Source of the DNA: Lachnospiraceae bacterium
Lineage (GTDB): Bacteria; Bacillota; Clostridia; Lachnospirales; Lachnospiraceae
Direction: 5' to 3'
DNA: 8,617 nt
Assembly: GCA_003484785.1 (NCBI GenBank)
Contig: DNAD01000063.1
Coordinates: forward strand, 1-8,617
Part shown: positions 1 through 8,300 of the stretch, piece by piece
How positions within the stretch are numbered: the stretch's first letter is position 1
Layout of the letters: each line of letters opens with the position of its first letter
The notes under the pieces: generated by a model
What the model saw: the letters and a program-made list of their open reading frames with translations, nothing else
Told to the model about the DNA's origin: nothing
Databases searched by the model: none
Program-made: the position numbers and the translations under genes

Positions 1-21
1 GTTCGAGCCCAACTCGGGGAG
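1..21 (+). tRNA. 3' end of a tRNA gene, probably tRNA-Asn (truncated by window edge)
   Basis: The first bases read as the last base of a T stem, a TTCGAGC T loop (2-8), the 3' T-stem strand CCAAC (9-13), a 3' acceptor strand TCGGGGA (14-20) and a G discriminator (21). The next bases are CTT, so CCA is not encoded and would be added after transcription. An acceptor pair TCCCCGA/TCGGGGA with G73 is typical of bacterial tRNA-Asn. The anticodon lies outside the window, so the isotype is inferred. A terminator follows 11 bases later, so this tRNA is the last gene of its transcript. Confidence 0.85.
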
Positions 22-31
22 CTTCTTATTT

Positions 32-58
32 AAAACTGCCTTACGAGGCAGTTTTTTT
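32..58 (+). terminator. Intrinsic terminator of the upstream tRNA transcript
   Basis: A perfect 9-bp stem, AAACTGCCT (33-41) with AGGCAGTTT (46-54), closes a TACG loop and runs into a T tract at 52-58. It starts 11 bases past the tRNA end. This is a textbook Rho-independent terminator and separates the tRNA transcript from the protein genes downstream. Confidence 0.93.
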
Positions 59-60
59 AT

Positions 61-88
61 TGTTACAAAATCCCATTAATGTTACAAT
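61..88 (+). repeat. Two direct copies of TGTTACAA (left boundary motif)
   Basis: TGTTACAA occurs at 61-68 and again at 81-88 (as GTTACAAT with the preceding T at 80), about 19 bases apart, between the tRNA terminator and the first gene. The reverse-complement form TTGTAAC occurs twice at the other end of the gene block (8459-8465 and 8472-8478). The motifs are seen directly. Whether they are operators, element ends or chance cannot be told from this window. Confidence 0.5.
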
Positions 89-113
89 CAACTGTATATT
101 ACGTAGCGATAAT
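82..113 (+). promoter_or_regulatory. Weak candidate promoter for the gene 1-gene 2 unit
   Basis: A GATAAT box at 108-113 is a good -10 match. The best -35-like hexamer is TTACAA at 82-87, giving a 20-base spacer, which is longer than optimal. TATATT at 95-100 is another possible -10 without a clear -35. A promoter is expected here because the tRNA terminator lies just upstream, but the assignment is tentative. The second TGTTACAA copy overlaps the proposed -35, which would suit an operator. Confidence 0.28.
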
Positions 114-127
114 TCTCTTTACATAAA

Positions 128-133
128 AGGAGG
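128..133 (+). promoter_or_regulatory. Ribosome binding site that places the start of gene 1 at TTG 141
   Basis: AGGAGG at 128-133 is a perfect Shine-Dalgarno core. The in-frame ATG at 135 begins only 1 base after it, which is too close for initiation. The in-frame TTG at 141 is 7 bases away, which is ideal. Starts further upstream, such as TTG at 60, have no ribosome binding site and overlap the terminator region. Confidence 0.75.
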
Positions 134-140
134 TATGGTT

Positions 141-1829
141 TTGCAGGAAAGTCCGGTAAATAAGTATTATTGCTTCAATACCGTTGTAGAAAGGTCTAAT
201 CCCCTCATACTGCGGCGGTTCTATATGCCGCAGGACAGCCTTATTGCAGACCTTGTGGCAGCAAGCTGTATTTATATGGGCATAGAACCGATGACTGCAG
301 AGCTGTATGTCAACGAAGAAAAATTAAATAAAAAAGATCAGGATAAAATGATCAGAGAACTCATTCATAAAGGCGATGAGATCCGTATTTTGCTTATAAA
401 TGATGCTCAAAGGAGAAACCCCGGAGCAAATGGCCTTAAGTTTTTTGCAAAGGTAGAGGAGGAACAAGGATCTGCAGCCGTAAATGATACATCCGCTCTA
501 TCCGGGAAACCATATGGCGAAATGGTCGTGGGAATGAATATTCCTTCCGGAATAATGAATGTTGCTGAGTTGAATGAAATACAGAATGCCCTTTCCACAT
601 CGGAATATTATGATAAAGGCGGAGGAAGGTATTATTCCGGGAAAGAACTTCAATATTCGATACGAAAGACAGAAAATGCCATAAGAAAATATTTTGCTCC
701 CGAAACGGCTGAGAAGGAGATCAATATGAAGCTCGGGATGCCGATGGCTTTGCTGCTCGAAAAGCTTAAGGTAAACGACCTGAAATATATAGCGGATAGC
801 TACGGTATGTATTATGACAGCTCCTACAGGAAATCCGATCTGGTTCATGGCATTAGTGACAGATTCGGCGGCGGAAATGTCGCGAAGATATTTGAGAATA
901 TGGGTATATCCGAATTTTTGGCGTTTAAAAGGCTTGTATTGAGCGAGACTCCGGGGGAGGAGAAATGGGAATATCTGTTAACCGAGCTGTGCAACAGGGG
1001 ACTTATTTTAACGATCCCGAAGACCGGGCTCAGAGTAGCCTCGGAAGTACTTGAATACTATGAAGGCTGGTACGGCACAGAACTGGAAACCCGTTATATT
1101 TATGATAAGTACTGCTTAAATGCCTTCACGCTTGCTGCCAGGTATTATGGGATCTTTTCCCGCAAACAGTTTCTGTACATGCTTGATACTTTTTCTCCGG
1201 GGGAGGTTCCGGGGGATTTTTCGGATGAATGGTTTAATAATTCCACAGGATATTCCGGACAGGGAACCTCGCTTCGGCATGGACTGGTTTATATGCCGGA
1301 ATTCATCGACCTGCGTGATGTACAGGCACTGAATAAGGAGATGTATCCTGACAGAGAGCTGTTTTACCGGCCTTCCCAAAAAGAGCTGCTCAGCTTTTCG
1401 GAAAATTTCTATTATATTTCAAAAGCAGGATTAAAGGATCTGGCAGCTCTGATGGAGATATATAGCTATCACGGATACTATGATTACGGAGACAGTGTGG
1501 AAAAAAACTGCTTCAATGTGATATTGGAGCTGCATAAGGCAGGTGATGTGGAAGCTGCCGTTAAAACTGCCGGCAATGAGATGAGGCGGCTGTCCTGGAT
1601 CGGTAACAAAGAAGAGGTTCTTGATAAGGTCAGGAAGATATTAAATAAAGAAGCGGATAAAATACCGATCATAGCCTTAAACGGCTTTTCTCTTTCAAAC
1701 TGCCCAAAGGAAATACTTGATCACATGAAAGTGACCAGAGAGAAAAAAATCACGGTGATATCGCAGGCTGCGAAGAACAGGGCAGGTAACGTAAAAAAAC
1801 CGGCTGTAGCCGTAAAAAAACGAAAGTAG
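141..1829 (+). CDS. Uncharacterised 562-aa protein encoded upstream of the SNF2 helicase
   Basis: I do not recognise this protein with confidence. It is predicted to be soluble, with no signal peptide or membrane segment. Residues about 20-60 (RRFYMPQDSLIADL onward) loosely recall the pRiA4b ORF-3/IS1096-passenger fold, in which RR, P and a DL helix recur; this is a weak resemblance. Residues 206-242 (around VNDLKYIADSYGM and YRKSDLVHGI) look like a SAP/Rho-N-type helix-extended-helix segment. Residues about 250-310 could be a winged helix. The protein is unusually rich in tyrosine (YYDSSY, RYYSG, GYYDYG). The last 18 residues (545-562) are basic, with two KK-rich stretches encoded by A7 runs, which would suit nucleic-acid binding. 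The TTG start is chosen from the ribosome binding site; an ATG start at 135 would add only two residues. The helicase gene begins 31 nt after the stop, so the two are probably co-transcribed. A nucleic-acid-related accessory role for the helicase is inference only. Confidence 0.8.
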   Translation: MQESPVNKYYCFNTVVERSNPLILRRFYMPQDSLIADLVAASCIYMGIEPMTAELYVNEEKLNKKDQDKMIRELIHKGDEIRILLINDAQRRNPGANGLKFFAKVEEEQGSAAVNDTSALSGKPYGEMVVGMNIPSGIMNVAELNEIQNALSTSEYYDKGGGRYYSGKELQYSIRKTENAIRKYFAPETAEKEINMKLGMPMALLLEKLKVNDLKYIADSYGMYYDSSYRKSDLVHGISDRFGGGNVAKIFENMGISEFLAFKRLVLSETPGEEKWEYLLTELCNRGLILTIPKTGLRVASEVLEYYEGWYGTELETRYIYDKYCLNAFTLAARYYGIFSRKQFLYMLDTFSPGEVPGDFSDEWFNNSTGYSGQGTSLRHGLVYMPEFIDLRDVQALNKEMYPDRELFYRPSQKELLSFSENFYYISKAGLKDLAALMEIYSYHGYYDYGDSVEKNCFNVILELHKAGDVEAAVKTAGNEMRRLSWIGNKEEVLDKVRKILNKEADKIPIIALNGFSLSNCPKEILDHMKVTREKKITVISQAAKNRAGNVKKPAVAVKKRK

Positions 1830-1860
1830 CATATCATAAGGGTTAAAAGGATAAGTCAGG

Positions 1861-4800
1861 ATGCAGATAAAGGATTATTTCAGGGCGTTTACGGAGGATG
1901 AGCTTGCCCGGGGAGCCGAGCTGTTTTTTTCCGGAGATCTCGAGGACATAACTAAAAAGGCTCAGAATACCCTTCGCTATCTTAAGGAGAAGGAGGATTC
2001 GGAAAAAGCCACCGGTCCGGCCGTTTATCAGCGCTATCCTCAAAAGGGAACAGCACATTATACTGCAAAATGGAATGAACAGGGGGTCCGTAAAAAAAAT
2101 GTGGAGCATACCTGTGAGCTTAGGCTTCATGAAGAGAGCGGAACGATATGCGAGACAAAATGCGATTGCGGATACTTCGCCGCAGACAGGTACGGATGCC
2201 CTCATGTTGCCGGGCTTCTGACCGCATATATGGCAGAAAAAAACGGAGCTGAGGTATTTCAGGGAACACGTCTTGAGATTCTTTTGAGAAATCTGACAAA
2301 TGTTGAGGATCCTTTTGTTCCGGGTGTATTAAAAAGAACAGACGGAAGACTTCTTTCACTGTTAAAAGGGAGTGAAGAGGCTTCTCTTCCAACCTGGCAG
2401 GAAGCTTCAAAAAGCTATGATACGGTCAGGATAGAGTGCAGTCTCGTAAAAGGAAGCGGAAGGATGCTTCTGGATCTTAAGATAGGGACCGGAAGAAGGC
2501 TATATCAGGTTCAGGATATACGGGAGCTTTTAAAGATCTACCGAAACGCGGAGAACTATCTGGCCGGAAAAAGTGAGTTTCACCTGGAAAGAAGGTGCTG
2601 TGAGGCGGTATCGGGAAACATCCTTGAATTTCTTAACGGTATCGCTGCCGCCTCCGAAAAGGGACTGATACGAACTCAGATATATGCTTCCGAAGGAACC
2701 AGGCCAAACCGGTATATGGTACTGTCAGGACCGGAATTTGACGGCTTTATGGAGCTGTGTGAGGGAACGGCCCTGAAGCTTTCGGATAATGAAGAGCGTA
2801 ATGTTGCGCTCGAAAAAAAGGGTCTTTGCGCGATACTTAAAAAGAAAGCTTACGGCGCAAGCCTCAGGATCTTTCCCTCAGAGCTTTTGTTCGACAATGG
2901 TGTAAGTCTTTATCTCTATGATGATACCGATATTTTCCGAATAAGATCCGAAAGCACGGAAAGATCCCAGGAGCTTCTTTCCATGCTGAAGTGGACGGAT
3001 GAGATGTACATACGCGAATCTGAGATTGGCTCGGTTTGCTACAGGCTCCTTCCCGTTTTCCGCGAATTTGGCACGGTTATTACAAAGGGGATGGATTTCG
3101 AGAATTATGAAAAGGAACTTCCGGAATTCATATTCAATCTGGATTATTCCTCCGGAAATATCCTCTCATGTGTGCCCTGGGCCGAGTACAGAAAGCAGGA
3201 AGCAAAATATCTTCTGTTTGATAATGAGACCGGGTCCGGCAGAAGATATGCAAGCAGGGAGTCGGAGGCCGCGGCGATCCTGCAGAGTATGTTCCAAAGG
3301 CTTGATAGAAACAGCGGTACTCTTTTTTCGGAGCTTACGGAGGAAGAGCTGTTTGATTTTATGAAGGATTCGCTTCCGGTTCTTGAGACTACGGGGAAGG
3401 TCATGGTCACTGACAGCCTGAGAAGGAACCGTGTAAGAAGCCTTCCCAAGGTTCATGTCGGGGTGTCCGTTGACGGAGGGCGTATCTTTATGTCCCTTAA
3501 GGGAACGGATATCTCTCCGATGGAAATGGCGGATATTCTCGGCGCCTACCATAAAAAGAAGAAATACTACCGCTTAAAAAGCGGAGAATTCTTTGCGATA
3601 GAGGAGGATGAAGGAAAGGCCTGGGAAACGGCGGCAGCCATGTTCCGGGATTACGGAAAGAAGGATCCAGCCAACATTTCCATACCTGCCTTCCGTGCGC
3701 TTTACCTCCAGGAAATGCTGGAGGGAAGGGAAGACGCGGAATTCGAGGCGAATGATGAATACAGGCAGCTGATACGGCAGATGGATGTTTCATCCGCAAG
3801 GGATTGTGAGGTTCCGAAGACACTTGAAAATATCATACGGCCGTATCAGACTGAGGGCTTTCGCTGGATAAAAATGCTGAAGCGATGCGGCTTCGGAGGG
3901 ATCCTTGCGGATGATATGGGACTTGGGAAGACCCTGCAGGTTCTCGCCTTTCTTCTTTCCGAGAAGCAGGAGGGAAAACAGGGAGATGCTTTGAGGACGC
4001 TTGTAGTCTGTCCGGCATCCCTTGTATACAATTGGCAGCGGGAAGCGCAGGTTTATGCCGGAGAGCTTTCCACAGTCGTTATCGCAGGTACCCAGGCGGT
4101 CAGAAGGGAGCTCATAGAAGCAAGTTATGACGTTGATCTCTGGATCACCTCTTATGATCTTTTAAAGCGGGATATAGCTCTCTATGAGCCTGTAAGCTTC
4201 GCAAACGAGATCATTGATGAGGCCCAGTTTGTCAAGAATCAGAAAACCCAGGCAGCCCAGTCGGTCAGAGTTGTCAACAGTTCGTTCCGCATGGCTCTTA
4301 CCGGAACGCCGATCGAAAACTATCTGAGCGAGCTTTGGAGCATAATGGATTATCTGATGCCGGGGATCCTGTTTTCCTACAGTAAATTTCAGGGAGAATA
4401 TGAAACTCCCATTGTATCGAAAAAGGATGCCGATACTCTTGAAAGGCTGCGCAGGATGGTTCACCCTTTTATCCTCAGAAGAATGAAGAAGCAGGTGCTT
4501 AAGGAGCTTCCGGATAAGCTTGAAGAGGTGGTATCCGTCCGCATGGAGGGTGAGCAGAAAAAGCTCTATGATGCTTCGGTCGAAGAAATACGGCTGATGC
4601 TTGATAACGTAAATGCCAATGAATTTAAAAGCAGCAAGCTTCAGTTCCTTGCAAAGCTTACAGGGCTCAGACAGATCTGCTGCGACCCTTCACTTATCTA
4701 TGATAATTATAAGGGCGCAAGCGCCAAGCTGGAGGCGTGTATGGAGCTTGTCAAACAGGCTGTGGACGGAGGTCATAAGCTTCTGCTGTTTTCACAGTTT

Positions 4801-5229
4801 ACCACTATGCTTGATATAATAGGGGCAAGGCTCAATAAGGAAGAAACAGAGTATTACCGGATAGACGGGTCTGTTTCAAAGGAAAAAAGGATGCAGATGG
4901 TCGACTCCTTTGCAAATGACGAGGTCATGGTCTTTCTCATATCCCTGAAGGCAGGGGGAACGGGGCTTAACCTTACGGCGGCGGATATTGTGATACATTA
5001 TGATCCCTGGTGGAATCAGGCTGCCCAGGACCAGGCCACGGACCGGACACACCGTATCGGACAGACCCAGCGGGTAACCGTTTATGAGCTGATCGTGCAG
5101 GAAACGGTGGAGGAGCGGATCCAGAGGATAAAAGAGGGCAAGAGAAAGCTTGTGGAGGATGTCCTTTCGGGAGAGGATATCAGCTCCGCTGACTTTAACA
5201 GAGAGGATATGCTTGAGCTTCTGCAGTGA
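1861..5229 (+). CDS. SWIM zinc-finger SNF2-family DNA-dependent ATPase (SNF2 helicase-associated type)
   Basis: This is a 1122-aa cytoplasmic SNF2 motor predicted to hydrolyse ATP to move along duplex DNA or remodel protein-DNA complexes. The N-terminus carries a SWIM zinc finger with ligands C101, C103, C113 and H115. Residues about 130-620 have no obvious motif and match in position the bacterial SNF2-associated domain of Firmicute homologues. The ATPase core is complete: RPYQTEGFRW (about 659-669), Walker A DDMGLGKT (684-691), CPASLVYNW (717-725), TSYDLLKRD (763-771), DEAQ box (786-789), LTGTPIEN (813-820), LLLFSQF (974-980), SLKAGGTGLNLT (1028-1039), DPWWN (1048-1052) and DRTHRIGQ (1061-1068) with likely arginine fingers R1062 and R1065. 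No key residue is missing. The length is normal for this class. ATG 1861 follows AAAAGGA (1845-1851) with 9 bases of spacing. It lies 31 nt after gene 1. The cellular process (repair, transcription, defence) cannot be read from the sequence. Confidence 0.96.
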   Translation: MQIKDYFRAFTEDELARGAELFFSGDLEDITKKAQNTLRYLKEKEDSEKATGPAVYQRYPQKGTAHYTAKWNEQGVRKKNVEHTCELRLHEESGTICETKCDCGYFAADRYGCPHVAGLLTAYMAEKNGAEVFQGTRLEILLRNLTNVEDPFVPGVLKRTDGRLLSLLKGSEEASLPTWQEASKSYDTVRIECSLVKGSGRMLLDLKIGTGRRLYQVQDIRELLKIYRNAENYLAGKSEFHLERRCCEAVSGNILEFLNGIAAASEKGLIRTQIYASEGTRPNRYMVLSGPEFDGFMELCEGTALKLSDNEERNVALEKKGLCAILKKKAYGASLRIFPSELLFDNGVSLYLYDDTDIFRIRSESTERSQELLSMLKWTDEMYIRESEIGSVCYRLLPVFREFGTVITKGMDFENYEKELPEFIFNLDYSSGNILSCVPWAEYRKQEAKYLLFDNETGSGRRYASRESEAAAILQSMFQRLDRNSGTLFSELTEEELFDFMKDSLPVLETTGKVMVTDSLRRNRVRSLPKVHVGVSVDGGRIFMSLKGTDISPMEMADILGAYHKKKKYYRLKSGEFFAIEEDEGKAWETAAAMFRDYGKKDPANISIPAFRALYLQEMLEGREDAEFEANDEYRQLIRQMDVSSARDCEVPKTLENIIRPYQTEGFRWIKMLKRCGFGGILADDMGLGKTLQVLAFLLSEKQEGKQGDALRTLVVCPASLVYNWQREAQVYAGELSTVVIAGTQAVRRELIEASYDVDLWITSYDLLKRDIALYEPVSFANEIIDEAQFVKNQKTQAAQSVRVVNSSFRMALTGTPIENYLSELWSIMDYLMPGILFSYSKFQGEYETPIVSKKDADTLERLRRMVHPFILRRMKKQVLKELPDKLEEVVSVRMEGEQKKLYDASVEEIRLMLDNVNANEFKSSKLQFLAKLTGLRQICCDPSLIYDNYKGASAKLEACMELVKQAVDGGHKLLLFSQFTTMLDIIGARLNKEETEYYRIDGSVSKEKRMQMVDSFANDEVMVFLISLKAGGTGLNLTAADIVIHYDPWWNQAAQDQATDRTHRIGQTQRVTVYELIVQETVEERIQRIKEGKRKLVEDVLSGEDISSADFNREDMLELLQ

Positions 5230-5238
5230 TAAGATCCA

Positions 5239-5266
5239 TTGACTGTAAAGTACAGGCACTTAATTC
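5239..5266 (+). promoter_or_regulatory. Weak candidate promoter for gene 3
   Basis: TTGACT at 5239-5244 is one base off the -35 consensus. A poor -10 match, TAATTC, sits at 5261-5266 after 16 bases. Together with the 73-nt gap this allows separate transcription of gene 3, but read-through from the helicase gene is equally possible because no terminator is visible between them. Confidence 0.25.
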
Positions 5267-5288
5267 GTTTTCTGAACAATACCTGAAA

Positions 5289-5295
5289 AAGGAGG
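5289..5295 (+). promoter_or_regulatory. Strong ribosome binding site supporting the GTG start of gene 3
   Basis: AAGGAGG at 5289-5295 lies 7 bases before GTG 5303. No alternative start codon has comparable spacing, and starting at this GTG gives a complete signal peptide, so the GTG start is well supported. Confidence 0.85.
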
Positions 5296-5302
5296 AATAA
5301 GA

Positions 5303-8300
5303 GTGGATAGAAAAAGATCGTTGTTCTTTGCGGCAGGCTTTATCACAGCGTTTCTGCTGGCCATAGTCCCAGTGAGAGCTGTATCGGCCGATGATAAGGA
5401 TAATTTTGTGGTGGAGGCCGGAAATACGGAGGAATTCATTAATGCGATAGCTGATGATACTACCATCGTCCTTAAGCCGGGTGTATACAATGTAACGGAA
5501 TACCTTGATTCATCTGATCCTGTGAAGGAATGGACCGGGGAGGAGAAAAAGAGCGGTGTTTACAGAAGCGATTCTGATGACGGGACTGCGCTTCTGATAT
5601 ATGATATAGAAAATCTGTCCATAGTATCTTCGGATCCGAACAACCCCGCAGAGATCGTCTGTGAACCGCGACGGGCGGATGTGCTCTGCTTTGACCGGTG
5701 TGAGGATATACTTCTTGAGGGGCTTGTAATGGGCCATACAAAGGAGCCCGGTTACTGTTCGGGCGATGTTGTATCCTTTATCAGGTCCGAGAATATCTTA
5801 ATTATAGATTCAGAGCTTTACGGGTGCGGGGCTCACGCTCTGGAGACCGATTACTGTGAGGATGTAAAGCTCATTGAATGTGATATTCATGACTGTACCT
5901 ATGGCTGTGTTGTCTCCCGGGAGACAGAGGAGCTTAATTTCATACATACTCAATTCCATGACTGCAGGGATCATATCATGTTTGAGCTGGCGGGAGGCAA
6001 AGCTGCCCTTATAGGCTGCAGCCTTCAAAACCTTCAGGGAACACTTACCGATTCGAAGGAGCTTAAGCTTATCAATACTGAGATCGAGAACTGCTTCGAT
6101 GACTTCAAAGACGCTGATACCGGGGATGATGAAACACAGGCTGAATCAGACAAGCCGGATCATAAGGGGAAACCTGCGGATACAGAAAAGCGATCGGAGT
6201 CAGAGGAAACAGGCTTTCCTACATTCACGCTGAAGAGCCATCCGATGAAGCTTGTTGACAGGAACGTGACCCTTGCCACCGCAAATTATTATGAGATCAT
6301 CCTTTCTGATGAAACTAAGGAAAAATATCCCGAGCTTGCCCAGACCATTGAGGATTTTAATAAGAATTGGAAAAATGAAGGAAAAGCCTTCTTTGAGAAA
6401 AATGAGAAGGATATCCAGGAGCTGATGGCAAATACGGGTCATGAATTTTCCTATGAGGATGAGATCCATGTGGCCCCGGAGCGCATTGACGATCTGGTTT
6501 TCAGTATTGTAATGAGCGAATATACGTATCTGGGCGGCGCCCATGGAGATACTGTATTCAAATGCTTTAATTTCGATCCGTCATCGGGAAAAGACATTGA
6601 CCTTGATGAAGTGGTCACGGATCTTAAGGGCTTTGGCAGGGCCATGTTTACAGAGCTTTCAGCAAGTGAGGAATATGCGGAATATTACAGGGATTATCCG
6701 GAGGGGGAGCAGGAATTCTTTGATGCGGTGACGCCTCAGCTGGATAATAACGGCAAAGGTCTGACCTGGGCCCTTGGCTATGAGGGAGTCTGGGCGTTCT
6801 TTGATGATTATACCCTCGGACCCTATGCCATGGGGGCTCCGTCAGTTCTTGTAAGGTTTGAAGACTACCCTGAGCTGTTTAATGACCGTTACGTCTTTAA
6901 GGGAAAGGCACCCGAAAGCGATCCCGACATGATGTATGAAAGGGATGCGGTGCCTGAGACAATAAGGAGCAAAAGACATATGCCTCAGACCCTTCCGCTG
7001 TCCTGGCACCAGGAGGGCTTCTGGCCGGAAAATGAAGAAGATTATCCCGAGGGCTACAGCTACTATACCTATACTGACGCCTATACCGTGCCTGAGAAGG
7101 ATTATCCCAGGCTTTCAAAAAGGCTTGATGAGCTCAATGCGGAATATTATGACGTCTATGATATGGTTCTTCCGCTGTTGAGGGATGAGGCAGAAAGCGA
7201 ATATGTAAAGGGGAAGGAAGAAGATTTCTGGCCGGTCTTTTCCAGGGGAACGGATTTTTCCCTCTGCCGCGCGGACGATCAGATCCTTTCCTTTGCAGCC
7301 TACAATAATTTCAGCGGGATAAATGACGATCCCACAAGCTCTGTTCAGGGGATAAATATTGACGTGCAGACGGGAAAGGATGTGGATCTTTATGATGTGA
7401 TCACCACGAAGGAAGCCTTTATGAAAGCCTTCGACCAGTCACTTTCCGAGAATACGCTGTATGTGAAGAAATGGAAGGATACGGTAAGACGCCTGACAGA
7501 AACGGCATTTTCGGATGATAAGATCATAAGCAGCGCGGAATCCGGCCTTTCCTTTACCGTGGATTATCAGGGCCTGATGCTTTATTATAATGAAGAGGAT
7601 ACCGGGTTTGAAGGCGGTCCGAGCACCGTATTTATAGGCTTTGAGGAGCATCCGGAGGTCTTTGCGGATACTTATACAAATGTGCCGGTCAACTATGCTT
7701 CGGAGATCGCCATCGGGGATTACGAAAGCGTTTACTGGTACGATTTTAACGGAGACGGTATTCGTGAGTCCTTCTCGCTTATCCTTTCAAAGGATATAAA
7801 TGATCAGTATCTCTATCACCTTTCATTGCGCTGGGATGACACGGTGGTAACTCTTGATGAGACAGGAGCCTTCTATAATGTGAATGCCTTCCTTATGCAT
7901 GATACTGACAGGGATTATCTCTATGTGGAGACTACTTCGGAAAACGATTATCAGACCTTATATGTGTTTGAAATAACAACGGAAGCTATTGCTCTTGTTA
8001 ATTCAACTGAGGGCTGTATCAAGTTTATGACCTATAATGAGGACGGCAATGGCGGTACCGGCGGATGCCTGCCGACCAATCCGCGAAAGTTCAGTATGGA
8101 GATAATTGACTATACCCTGGGAACCAACTGGCTGATCGGGGATTACTGTGTTGACTGGGTCGGAATGCCTGATGCCAACAGCTATTATCTGGATTATATC
8201 GGAGATTACTGGTATATCAGGGCAGCTGAGGATATTAAGGCAGTTTATACCGATGAAGAGGATTTTGAAGAAAAGTCAGGAACAATAAAGAAGGGCACAG

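Noticed and set aside
60..140. Upstream extension of gene 1 to a TTG at position 60.
   Set aside because: It starts inside the tail of the tRNA terminator and has no ribosome binding site, while a perfect site lies just before 141.
1791..1823. Two A7 runs (A-AAA-AAA in phase) around a small CGGC/GCCG hairpin at the end of gene 1, resembling a -1 frameshift site.
   Set aside because: The -1 frame stops at 1844-1846, adding only about five residues, and gene 2 is in the other frame with a TAA at 1852 before its start. The runs are simply lysine codons in a basic tail.
3144..4031. Several minus-strand open frames inside the helicase gene.
   Set aside because: They lie wholly within a clearly real gene, lack ribosome binding sites, and encode low-complexity, arginine/proline/serine-rich sequence typical of antisense shadows.
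5243..5255. CTGTA-AAG-TACAG hairpin between genes 2 and 3 as a terminator.
   Set aside because: The stem is only 5 bp and AT-rich, with no T tract directly after it.
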